Assembly (NCBI RefSeq): GCF_905147365.1 | Contig: NC_056413.1 | Coordinates: 407,001 to 471,000, forward strand | Length of the DNA stretch: 64,000 bases | Direction: 5' to 3' | DNA from: Aricia agestis | Lineage: Eukaryota; Arthropoda; Insecta; Lepidoptera; Lycaenidae | Part shown: positions 11,892 through 22,539 of the stretch, one piece after another | How positions within the stretch are numbered: the first letter of the stretch is position 1 | How the letters are laid out: each line of letters begins with the position of its first letter | The notes under the pieces: model-generated | Databases searched by the model: none | Told to the model about the DNA's origin: nothing | The model's input: the letters and a program-made list of their open reading frames with translations, nothing else | Position numbers and translations under genes: made by a program

Positions 11892-13731
11892 TTTTATGAG
11901 ATATTTGAATTGTCATATCTTGGTGAATTTTTAAGCTATCAGAGTCATTCTTTCAACGATGTTTCTATTTTTTAAGTGTCTTTCTATTACCGATAAGAAA
12001 ATAAAATAGTCATCATGCCTATTACTTTATTGGTTTAAATTAACACACAGACAAAACGCCGGCAAGATATGAAAACTTATGCATTTAGAATACATATCTC
12101 CTAGATAATGTCCGTAGCTTCTTGGTAATCAATTTATTGTAATGTATAATAAAACATTACAATAAATTAATTACTAATTCAAATCAAATACTCAATAGAG
12201 TCAAATAAATGTTTTTATTTATTGCCAGGGAACTGCACATTTTTCCTATGTTTTCTCCTGAGACTACAACAACTGTCACACAAAATTTCATTGAATTTAA
12301 TTCAATGGCTTAAGCTTCAAGAGGTAGACGGATAACGAATTTGCATAATATTAATATGGATTCAGTTCCCAGGCAGCGTATTGTGGCTCCTTCAGTCCAG
12401 CTGTACCTAAAGTCAGGGTGTGTTCACTCGTCGGTCAACAAGTCAGTTAAATTTATTACCATACTTGAAACAGGTCCCGATCTCTGAAACCCGAAATTTG
12501 TGATCACATGACGTCAACAGTAATTTGTGTGTCGTCGCAAAATACATTTATTGTTATTACTGAAGCTTTATGATGCCAAATTAATACGTGCCAAAATAAT
12601 AATAATATTACTGATGTAAAACTTTGACACGCAACTGCTTATATTTAAAGTTTTGGGGAAGAATATAATAATATTGTTACAACACCGTTTACACCACACT
12701 TCAAATGCCAATACATCAAATAACTAACTAACTATCTACCGGGCACTGAAAAAGTGTGCTATAATATCAGCTACAGTTTTTTATCGTGACAAAATGTATT
12801 AAACTAATTTCTTTACTAACTAACAAATACTAGAATAACGCTTCTCAATCTAAGTGGCTCTCTCTTTGACGTATTATCTTTATTATACTGTAAGTTTTTG
12901 AAATACTCGTAGAAGAGTTATGGCAGGTTATTCGATATTTGGCAGTTAGCAACAACGATATACCGCTAAAAAATCAATGATATTTTTAATGGTCAAATTC
13001 AAAAAAGTTATCTGCCTAATCTTTCATCTCACATTTAACAGTTAAACTGTGATTAATAGGCAATAGCACTTTGAGCTATGACGTACTACAGAAGTTATTT
13101 TTAAAACTTAACAATAATACATCGATACTGGCTAGCATTGAGTTTTCCAGATGTTTAGGTCTGCGAGGAAAATGAGTGTCGACGTTATGTCATTTCATAT
13201 CAGCTACGGTGAAACGACTTTAATTGTGTATAATAATGTTTATTTCATTTGAATACAAATATTAGCCGGCAGCTTAACCCGCGATGCTTAAAAATAAAGT
13301 CGGTCTAGCGTTATAGTAACTAACACTTAAATTTATAACATCTTAAATTAACGGTATTAGTAAATTATTAAGCAACATTATCTTAATAACATAATAACTG
13401 TACTAAATAATAATTAGCAACCTGATCTTTATCAAATTAAGTTTCGAGCAAATTATTTCGTACCCAAGAACAAATTCATCATGTGTAAAAAGTTATCATC
13501 CAATATAAATCTTAGTAAATTGTAACACTAGAACTATGTAGATACTCTAATTTTGTAGTGATATTGTAGTGTAGGTACACAAATTTTAATTCTTTTTTTC
13601 ATGGTTTGATTTTGCCGTTACTTTTTCTATATTGTTATTAATTTTCGATAAATTCTGAACATTGCGAAATAACTATATTTAGTGTAGCTTTCACGAAGGT
13701 CTGCGGTAATCGCAGGGTGTATGAGGTGCCG
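11892..13731. other. Non-coding stretch
   Basis: No gene was seen. It holds a small perfect hairpin with 15-base arms AATTTATTGTAATGT (12131-12145) and its complement (12154-12168), and a decayed Helitron ending near 12361, listed separately. Confidence 0.5.
12200..12361 (-). mobile_element. Decayed Helitron
   Basis: On the minus strand it begins ATCCATATTAATATTATGCA, a mutated version of the Helitron 5' end, followed by a diverged body matching the TTTCATTGAATTT / GAGGTAGAC positions of the reference copy at 11319-11532. The (GTCT)n run is lost and the far end is not identifiable. Confidence 0.45.
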
Positions 13732-13847
13732 TTATCGCTTAGGCGGCGAAGATGCGGTGACGATGTCACGGCCGCCCGCTCCGTAATTGTAATGTTGTAG
13801 AGCCTCGCAGGCTGCAGCTTGCAGATGCAACTGCTCCGTGGCCTCAT
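13732..13847 (-). CDS. Candidate terminal coding exon, unidentified
   Basis: A GC-rich island in AT-rich DNA. On the minus strand one frame reads EATEQLHLQAAACEALQHYN, continues YGAGGRDIVTASSPPKR and ends at TAA (13734-13732). The composition resembles a transcription-factor-like tail, but no domain is recognised. A stop lies just before the segment, so this frame needs an acceptor AG at 13849-13848. The nearer good acceptor (T-run then CAG, exon from 13875) leaves stops in every frame before the segment. A different minus frame starts at ATG 13847 and is open for 69 codons to 13638. The evidence is composition only, so this is a weak candidate. Confidence 0.2.
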
Positions 13848-14837
13848 CTTATAGTTTACTCCAATTCATTTTTATCTGAAAAAAAAAACACAAATTATGT
13901 ACACGCATTTCTTTACAAGATGGTTTGGCCCGAACTTTATTGTCAATTTGTTTAACGCGCGGCAATCTAACATTTTCCAGAATAAAACTGGTCTTACTCG
14001 AAATGTATCTCTATTCTCTTATCAAAAATCGAAATCGTTTCACCGGTTAAGCATGAGAAGGTAACAGACAGACATAATTTTAATATCTATGAACGCTTCA
14101 TTGATTCGATTTTGAATTAGTAATAATATAATAGAACAAAAATAATTAAACCTAGGCGTACGGTGGCTTCAGAGTGGTTATATGTCTGATAGGACCTAAG
14201 GCTCGCATCCGCGACTTTATGTAAAAGGGAATCCCAGAAACGTACCTTTATATCTTCGCCTATAAAAATCCGTTCAGTAACGTCTGTGTGTAACACACAT
14301 CTATTCTCACGAACTTTAATGTTTAGGATGGCACCCAACATACACGTGGTCCTACCCGAACATGAATATTAACAACTTGAAGCGAATTGTTGATTGCTCT
14401 GACGTACTTCGTCCTTTTTTATCACCGAAAATATTTTCCTTGTTCACACAACATTTATTTCTCCATATATGTTAAATAAATAATCATTATTGATTATTTT
14501 AATGACCTATTTAGTAATTTTTCTTGAAATAAAACAGGAACCGAAACGGATCACCTAAATACTAGCGACGTCCACCATTTACACAATATAATATTATCTA
14601 CGTTCCAGGGAACAGACAACTTGCATTAAATAGTTTTAAAATTAAAAATATATTTGGGTTTCGATTTTAAATCATTCTAAAGATATCGATGTGTAAAATA
14701 TTATGTCAAATCATTTACATACTTACAACTAACTTCGGAGACAAATAACCTTAGCGAAATCCCTTCATGCGCAGTAATACTACAAGAACTCCTCTAGCAT
14801 TGCCACGTCCCTAGACTTAGGCCTCCAGTAGCCCTAG
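13848..14837. other. Non-coding stretch with a Helitron fragment
   Basis: Near 14035-14085 the plus strand reads CACCGGTTAAGCATGAGAAG then GTAACAGACAGACAT, the minus-strand middle of the Helitron family. A 74-codon minus frame at 14341-14117 shows no recognised domain. Confidence 0.4.
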
Positions 14838-15069
14838 CATGGCCACAGTAGAAATGCGAAAGTAGGTATAGAAACTCTGTGGAGATAAACTGAAGGTACC
14901 GTTCCGATCTTTATCACGGCTAGCCACGACCGACAAAAATTAAATTAAAATGTCACTTTATGACATAGACTATAGTCTACGTCGTAAAGTAGGATATTTG
15001 AATTTTTAGGACCTTCAGTTTATCTTCACAGTTTTTCTATAGTTTCGCATTAATTCTACTATGGCCATT
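14838..15069. mobile_element. MITE with about 60-bp terminal inverted repeats
   Basis: The left end ATGGCCACAGTAGAAATGCG...GATAAACTGAAGGT is mirrored on the right by ACCTTCAGTTTATC...CTACTATGGCCAT, with a few mismatches and a small indel. The internal 100 bases are non-coding. No clear target duplication was seen, so the superfamily is open. Confidence 0.65.
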
Positions 15070-16273
15070 GGCTACAGCTGCCTTTTCACAGGCGTTGTTT
15101 CACACCAATTTTCTCTGAGTCCATGCTGGTGTTGATCCAGTAGTCCTGCATATTTAATTAACTTCAATATTCGTATATTATAGACATGTGTCTATAATAT
15201 AAAATAATTAGTTAGAGAATGTTCTTTAACTGATTATTTTTTAACCAACTTCCGAAAAAGGCGCTTATGTTATGTATATATATTAAGATAATTCGTCGGT
15301 TGTTGACCGTGTGGCGAGTCGTCAATCGTCACAGTGCGACCTTTAAGCTAATGTATAGTCAACTGACGTCAACTGACTTAATATACAATTAATAAAACGA
15401 GATCGATCTGATTTATATACTTCACACAAATGATTTATATTTTATTGTACTTGTATACCTACAGACAATATACGAATGACATTTGTATATTTTTCAAATT
15501 TTTAGCCAATAAATCTAATTACTTAATTAAGTAGGTACCTACCTACAGGAAAAAATCATAATTTTATCTGACACAATGTTTTTTTGAAATCAGGAAACGC
15601 TAAAAAGTAAAAACCTCGCAGACACAAAAACGATTCGTCAAAATTATAGATTGAAAAGCAACATTTTTGCACAGTTTAGTCTATTAGAATGCAAATAGTA
15701 TGGGAAAATATCTACCTAGTTAAATGTAAAGTCTAGTTGTTATCTATACAAGTTCTGTATATTTGGTTACATATTTTGGTTTAAAAATCTCTACTATCTA
15801 AGCATTTATAATCTGTTCAAATACATTGGACTATTTGTATAATAATAATATTATGGAATATACATATCGAGCCAACAAAATCTTGTTTTGAACGTTTTCA
15901 CGGCGTGTTCTCCGAAACTATTAGTGGAAAGACTTCGGCGCCAATACTTGTTACTTTTTACCTGGTTCGTTTAATTTTCCTTATGGGGACTATACTATAC
16001 TATATAATATATAACTTGATGGCATGTAGAGAGAGACAGAGAGACTAGCAAATGTATTTATGTGATGGTATCTTTCACTGCTAGAGAAACTCGCACGTTG
16101 TATTTTGGCAGCGCAACATTTAAGTTGGTATCGTCGCTACGCAGTGACTATTTAGTAATTTAATCAACATTCTATGCACCTTTCACGCCCATTTTATGTG
16201 TAATAAAATTGTTCGGCGTGCATCCGTTGTCTGATTGCCATAACACAAGTTTTTACTTAGCATGGGATTAGAC
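15070..16273. other. Non-coding stretch
   Basis: No gene was seen. It includes a near-perfect palindrome at 15175-15202 with 13-base arms TATATTATAGACA around a 2-base centre. Confidence 0.5.
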
Positions 16274-16360
16274 GACGTGATGTATGCTACGTAGCTTTTA
16301 TAATAATGTATATTATTGCATGCTTAATAAATAATTTGAATAGTTTGAATTTGAATAATT
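16274..16360 (+). mobile_element. LINE-like 3' tail, copy 1
   Basis: The order ACGTGATGTATGCTACGTAG, CTTTTATAATAATG, TTGCATGCTTAATAAATAAT and a (GAATTT)n-like end recurs at 55162-55237. An AATAAA-like signal followed by short tandem repeats is typical of insect non-LTR retrotransposon 3' ends. The element is 5'-truncated to its tail. Confidence 0.5.
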
Positions 16361-16719
16361 TTAATAATTTTAATGGTGTTACTATCCCTGAAAATAGTAT
16401 ACATTTTATAATTATTATAGATTTATTCTGCAAATAGATATATCAATATCTATCGAAGACTTATAGTCATACTGCAATGTCGAAATTAAAAAACGTGTGG
16501 GCCGTCCTTAACTGCGTTAAAATGACCCAGATTTCTCAGCAAACGACTATTTAATTATAATAGTATAGCGTATGGTATATTGCGCTTACTATATATTTAT
16601 AATTAATATTAATTAATTCAAGTACACTCGCCATTAAGTCGCGCAATGTTATTATTCATTAGACACGTTTAAACGATTTGTATAATATGTAAGTATAATA
16701 CACTAGCACCACATCCATA

Positions 16720-16955
16720 TCCATACTAATATTATAAATGCGAAAGTGTGTCTGTCTGTTTCTTTGTCTGTCTGTCTGTTACCTCTTCACGCCCAAACCG
16801 CTGAACCGGCGGCAGAAATTTGGTATTGAGTTACCTTGATTCCCGGGCAAGGATATAATATTATGATACTTTATATTTCGAGAAAGTGTACGGTGTACGG
16901 TTCCTGCGCGAAAAAACGAATTTTGGCGCAATGGAGTTGCGGTCGTCATAATATA
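16720..16955 (+). mobile_element. Helitron with (GTCT)n, decayed 3' end
   Basis: It starts TCCATACTAATATTATAAAT, has interrupted (GTCT)n, the CCTCTTCACGCCCAAACCGC block and GGCGCAATGGAGTTGCGGTC. The final CTAG is mutated (CATAATATAG). An internal AT-rich variation (TATAATATTATGATAC) separates it from the reference copy. Confidence 0.75.
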
Positions 16956-17195
16956 GTACGTTCTTGTGATACACACTGAATTTTACTGAAACGATTCAAT
17001 TATGTGCAACAATTGCTTATCTATACATTTCCTTTTAGTCTACTTAAATATCTCGGTAGAGGAAAATCTTAGCAATATTAGTTCACTAGTTTGAGAAGGG
17101 CCCTGCCGTAAGATTTTAAGAAATTTTATTATAACCGAAGAATGAAATCTTTTCAGTTAAAATAGTAATGATAATAATCAGGTAATTATTATAGA

Positions 17196-17444
17196 CTAAA
17201 TGAATCCCGCAACTCAGTTGCGCCAAGATTCGTTTATTACGCGGGAACCCTAAATTTTTCCGGGATAAAAAGTATCCTAATATGTGTGTCCTTTGGTGGG
17301 ACTCCATGTATCTCCATACCAAATTTCAGCCGAATCGGTTTAGCGGTTAAGGCGTGAAGAGGTAACAGACAGACAGAGAGACAGACAGACAGACAGACGG
17401 ACAGACAGACAGACACACTTTCGTATTTATAATATTAGTATGGA
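17196..17444 (-). mobile_element. Helitron with long (GACA)n
   Basis: On the minus strand it runs from TTCCATACTAATATTATAAA to GCAACTGAGTTGCGGGATTC and CTTAGT-like sequence, next to an A/T junction. The plus strand shows an extended (GACA)n at 17364-17416, longer than in the other copies, consistent with microsatellite growth inside the element. Confidence 0.75.
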
Positions 17445-19922
17445 AGTATGGATGTGTGTTGTGTATGTTCCGCTTTATTAATTATTCGTATTGAACAATG
17501 TGAAGATACTTTACAGTAGTGTGTCAGGGCCAACGTGTACATTATTTTGAGGATACGCCAAAATTGAACATTTTTAAGGCTGAGCTACGTCTATATGATA
17601 TGAACCTGATGAACCTCTTGCATGCGGGGTCCAATTCTCAAACCTTTTATTTAATTCGATTTCAAGGCATGTTTTAATAATTTTGATTCGAATTCGGTTA
17701 CTTACTGCGCGGTTATTGGCAATAGACCTGACTAAACTTTGACCAACAGCGCGTTATGTTTCTATCCGAATTAAACCGGGCTTATTAATACTGCCGTAGT
17801 ACTCAGAAGCCATTTACGTATTTTTGTCCTATTCTTGACTAGAGTGATGTACTTTTTACAAAGTTTTCTCTAGAATTCGCCGAAGAAACACGCAGAACGG
17901 TATCATGTGAACGTGTATTGTCGACTCATCTCATTATAACATCGTAATTACTGTACAGTAAAGTAGGGTGGCAATACTTTCCAATTCCTAGAACTATAGT
18001 AACTGTAGAAGAGGAATGCAGTGTGAATTAGACAATGTGGTCATGTCTTACCCGGTTTCCGATGTTCCTGACTAAATAATCAATCAAAAAGGCTGTTGTA
18101 AAGATAAGCTACAGTTAAAAAACCTAATTATAGTTATTGCTGTAAATACGGAAGTGTTTGTCTGCGATATAAATCTGCTGAACCGATATTAATGAAATTT
18201 AATAGTAAATTAGTATTATAGTAAATTTAATTTTAAAAAAGTAAAAAAAAGGACATAGGCAGGTTTTTATGTTAGTAAAATATATTATGGTTCCCGCGTA
18301 TTAAATGAATTCCTTCACGAACTTTGCGAAGATCATCCAGTAACAGTTAGCACTGTAAATTATAATGTCGAAGTTCTGTAACATCACATATTTGTAGTCT
18401 GCTATCAAAAGTTCATAATGACCCTATAATAGCGAAGTTATCTTTAACTAGTTGATAGAGTTAGCACTTAGCCTAGTTAACAGTGTTAATGAGGTGATAA
18501 TAGCATTTTTGTAGCTAGGCACTAAGTAGTAGTAATATTCACATAATTTTAAGAGTATCTTAAAACGAAAAATTGTCATTGTATGGGTATCGTAAAGAGT
18601 TTTCATATTATTTTATCGTATCGAGGCTGCTTTGGAACTCTATCAAAACTATATTATTGTAAGATTATGAAGCAGAATTGACTACATTTTTTATACTTAT
18701 GTGGGTACAATTTTTTATACGTAGGACAGGTTTTTTTTGGGCAGATGATATTCGTACATAGTCCGATTATTAATAAAATATAATTTTCATCGATATGCCG
18801 CGGAAATTTGACCTCAATCTCCGCTCTGTATTGATTAATTCAGCATCACTTTGTACAATATCATATTATGGAGTTTAATCCACCAAGTATTAAATATTAC
18901 ACAGATTTCAAAGGATTCATAGCTAAGTCCACGAAAATCAATTCTAGCGTAACATTGTTAAATCACTACATGTACATTTACACCTCCACTCTGACGCTGG
19001 CAACTCCTAAACGGGGGAGGCTTGCGCCATTAGAAAAATAATAATTCGACTTGACCATTGTGGACGTGTTTCATTCCAAATCAAAAGCAAGCTTAGCACC
19101 TCGCAATCCTCATGTCCATTCGTCCGACCCGTCGGACACTGATGTTAAATATGAGGATGTCATTACCACAACAATTTAGCATTTACACCAGATAAAGTCG
19201 CGCGTCTTCAGTGACTGTTGTTCAATGTTCAAATGAAGTTTGACGGTTCGCACGGTTGGCCAATTTAATGTTACGCCTATCAATTTCGGTATGAACTAGT
19301 TCTTCTAGTTTGTTAGGAAGAGTCTTTATTATAACTTCGAACTAGACCAACCGAATCGACGACCTCACAAGCAATCTAGCCCCTAACTATAATAAAAAAA
19401 TTAATAACCGTATGATGAAGATGGTGGCCTCTAAAGAACAAGACTGCATTCAGAGCGCAATACCTATTTTTTTGGTGGGATAATACATAAATGCTTAACA
19501 GAATCCATATAATATGGTCTGTCGTGCCCAAACAGTGCAGTATTAAACTTTTAGGTAGTCTTTTCTAGATAACATTAGATAAAACATCGCAAATTCTCAA
19601 AAAAACAAATGTCAACCAAGGTCGAAGTAAAAACGATGCTATGGATTTTGGGGTTTTTCACTTTAACAGTCATTGTCATGGCAAAAAATCCAGTTAAAAT
19701 AAACAAAAGAGTTTCCGCTCCAACTATAAAAAGTTAACAAGGTTGACCAGAGACAAATATTTTGTTTCACTAATTACAGTGCGTCCAGAGTTTTCACATC
19801 AGGGCTTTTGCGACATTGCCATAAAAGTTATTCTCACAGTAACTTCGACATAAAAATCCTGAATAGTCTACGAATATTTGTAAAGTAGTTTTTGAGTAGG
19901 TAAGCGAAATTCGACCTTAGTG
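17445..19922. other. Non-coding stretch with one Helitron relic
   Basis: No gene was seen. The relic at 18145-18344 is listed separately; the rest is AT-rich with short interrupted frames. Confidence 0.5.
18145..18344 (+). mobile_element. Decayed Helitron relic
   Basis: Family landmarks survive in order: ACGGAAGTGTTTGTCTG, CTGCTGAACCGATATTAATG, AAAGGACATAGGCAGG, ATGGTTCCCGCGTATTAAAT and a terminal AAGATCATCCAGT in place of the CTAGT end. The termini are too mutated for exact boundaries. Confidence 0.5.
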
Positions 19923-20417
19923 TCAACGACATTAGGACTACTACGTTTAATTTGTAAAAAAAATATTGACCTTATCATATTTTTTTTCAACTCTTGTCTC
20001 TAGGACTCAGCTGATCTCAGACTGGCCGTGTATGCATCGTCTAATAGTATCTAAGATTAAATAAAAAAAACTATAATCCATTTTCAATTTCTCATCTTGT
20101 TGTCAACAGACTTCAACCATAAATAAAAGAGTATAATTCGTATGTATAGGTTTGTCACTCAAAAATCTGTCATCTTCTTGAGTGTGAATATTGTAGTGTG
20201 CTGTGTGTGTAATGTTTGGTACTACTAATATATATTCTGTGGTAATGTTTTATTTGTTAAAAAAATGTGTGATAAAAGCATAATTTCAAAATAATATTAG
20301 CTCGATGCACTCCTTCACCATATAAACTATGACTGTGCAAAATTTCATTCACCTACGTTTCAGCATTTTTCGTCAAAAGGGATACAAAGTTTTTCGCTTG
20401 CGTAATAATATATAGAT
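19923..20417 (+). repeat. Dispersed 0.5-kb repeat, copy 2
   Basis: Same order of landmarks as the copy at 8608-9065, including GGACTCAGCTGATCTCAGAC and GCTCGATGCACTCCTTCACC, ending TAATAATATATAGATA. It carries a local insertion near 20185-20235 (TGTGTGTAATG...TGTGGTAATG) that looks like an imperfect internal duplication. Confidence 0.65.
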
Positions 20418-20749
20418 ATGAAAAACAAAACGAGAAGTCTGCTTTTTTACTAAACCATGTGAAAAATCACTTAGTTATAAAAATTCAGTTTTTCAATGTA
20501 CGAAATCGACAAAATCCTGCACGATCAGTTTTAAAATTACTTTGAAAACTTAGTTTTATTGTGGTTGAATGGCATTATGCTCATAGTAGATACATTGGAA
20601 ACACATTTCATTACATTAATAATAACAACTTTTATTACTTGTCAATTTCATTGTAATTAATTTCCCAGAGGCCCGTGAAAAGCTAACAATAATGAATAAA
20701 CAAGCTTATAACTTTTCCCCGCTGACAGCAGAAGTTTCCATTAATTAAT

Positions 20750-20776
20750 ATTATGTTTGTTTGTTTACAGGTAAGA
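20750..20776 (+). promoter_or_regulatory. Candidate recursive splice site (ratchet point)
   Basis: A T-rich tract, TTATGTTTGTTTGTTTACAG, is followed immediately by GTAAGA, so a splice acceptor (ends at 20770) and donor (starts at 20771) are fused with no exon between them. This zero-length arrangement is the hallmark of recursive splice sites in long insect introns, where the intron is removed in steps. It would imply plus-strand transcription through the region. The motif is seen directly; its use is inference. Confidence 0.35.
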
Positions 20777-21143
20777 CGAGTTCGTGATTATCTAGTCCTA
20801 AGTTTTATCAACAGAAGTTTAATATTTTGGTAAGTATATCTTTAAATAAAAACATTGTGATACTGCAGTGGAAATAATGATAAAAATACATCGATAAGGT
20901 GGTTAAATAACATTATTTAAGAACCTTTTGCAATAAACTTGTATTTACATCTCTTTTTACCTCTCTACAAACAAATGAGAAGGGCAGACAATCCATCATT
21001 AGTAGTGTACGATATTTCAATTACGCGTATGAACTACTTGAAGGTAACAATCAAACCTACCTGCACTTTGCGAGCGCGGTGAAAACCAACAATTATAGTA
21101 CGTTAAATCCCCTGGTCCGGGTGGGTCCCGTTAGCTAACGGTA

Positions 21144-21180
21144 GGGGGTCACTGGGGGGAGCAGGGGGGCTGGCAGGGGG
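21144..21180 (+). other. Strong G-quadruplex motif
   Basis: Four guanine runs of 5, 6, 6 and 5 bases (21144-21148, 21154-21159, 21164-21169, 21176-21180) are separated by loops of 5, 4 and 6 bases. This is an unusually long G4 motif for such AT-rich DNA. It sits in a GC-rich patch (about 21110-21310) that could be a promoter or 5' exon; no initiator or TATA element was convincing. Confidence 0.6.
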
Positions 21181-21199
21181 ACCACTCGCTTTACATTGA

Positions 21200-21445
21200 A
21201 TGCCCCGTTTGTGGGTGAATGCAGATCGACCCCCGTCGCTGCACTGTTATAATGCGTTTGAACTTGCGAATTATCATCGGAACGCGAATCTTTATGGCCG
21301 CGGACTAAGATACCAGGGAAGCGATTCTCATACCGTGAATGTCATTTCGATCGTAGGCTATCAGGACACTGATATTATGTCAATGTTCGACAGTTCAGGC
21401 AGTTCCGAATCTGGTTACAATGCATTAATTGTAATATGGTTTTGA
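21200..21445 (+). other. Unrecognised 81-codon open frame in the GC patch
   Basis: An ATG-started frame just downstream of the G-quadruplex motif encodes MPRLWVNADRPPSLHCYNAF and then a serine-rich end (FDSSGSSESGY). No domain, signal peptide or membrane segment is evident. It is noted because it is the only frame in this area in GC-richer DNA, but an unspliced 81-codon frame may well be chance. Confidence 0.15.
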
Positions 21446-21647
21446 ATGTGCATTTGAGATTTGTAGTAGAAAATAGAGCTGTTTTAATAACAAAATACCA
21501 GTTCATTTGCTAATAAGTTTTTCGCTAAACGGCTACACACTAATCCATAGGGGCTTAGCTGTTTAGTACGATACAACAACCCTAAAACGAATTCTGAGGG
21601 ATTACAGGGCTTCTAACCTTTATCAGACTTCAGTCACTCGAGTAGTG

Positions 21648-21980
21648 TTCGACCAAAATTGCGGCTTCGGCTAACTCCGGCTAAAATAATTAGAAGTATA
21701 TTTATTTAATAACGCTTTTGATTGCTTTCCTTAGAGTTAACTAACCAATAACGCAATGAAAAAAATAAACTTCTTTCAAAAATTCTGGGAAACTGGCGAA
21801 AGATAAAAAAATCTGCCAAAAGGCGTTAGCCGAATTTTATGGTAATTCGGCTAACGCCTTTTGGCAGATTCTAAATTTATCGGGTTCGGCTTAAGATAAT
21901 AAAAAATACCGAAAGTATTCAGCCGAAAATTGTGGTAATTTCTAATTATTATATTATCGGCTTCGGCTTAAAATCTACTT
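21648..21980. mobile_element. Palindromic GGCTTCGGC-type element
   Basis: Repeated (G)CGGCTTCGGCTAA motifs flank a perfect hairpin: 27-base arms at 21810-21836 and 21844-21870 with a 7-base loop. Inverted or repeated CCGAAA/TTCGGCT motifs continue to 21976. The structure resembles small insect MITEs composed almost wholly of inverted TTCGGC repeats. No target duplication was recognised and boundaries are approximate. Confidence 0.6.
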
Positions 21981-22539
21981 TTAGTCCAACTGAAGTTAAT
22001 GACTATACAGGGTGTTTCGGAATGTTTGTTGGAAAATTTGTCGCCATCAAACTGTATTATGTTCCCATTAACGTGAACATAATATGTTTACTGTTTGTTG
22101 TCGCATTTATAATATTATGTTATTGGTTATTTTCCTTAGTCGATTCTCGAGGATATCGTAGACTTTACCTAATTATGATAATATAGGAAAACGTTATATT
22201 TTGGTGAAGGAAAATCGATTTTTGAAAGGTTTCGCTTACTCCTAGGAAAAGTTATTCTGGATTACAATATTAATGGATTTTATTTAAGTTACTTATTGAC
22301 TTAGTAAGTTGCGAATTGCAATCTGTTTGATCGGTGTCCCCTTATTTCTGTCAATAAAGAGTTATAGACAACTCTGCTATAGTAACACAGTAATGTAAAG
22401 CATTTTCAGTACTAGACTATAGTATATCCCACAACCTGTATATTTTGTGGTACAGTTTACGGAAAATACTGCAGTAATATTGTAACATGCAACTATGTTA
22501 CGGTGTGCTAGGTATATGCAACATTGACAACTATGTCAT

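Noticed and set aside
11613..11975. 120-codon open frame as a membrane protein
   Set aside because: It is Phe/Ile-rich because the DNA is AT-rich, and most of it lies in a dispersed repeat whose second copy (59262-59898) does not keep the frame.
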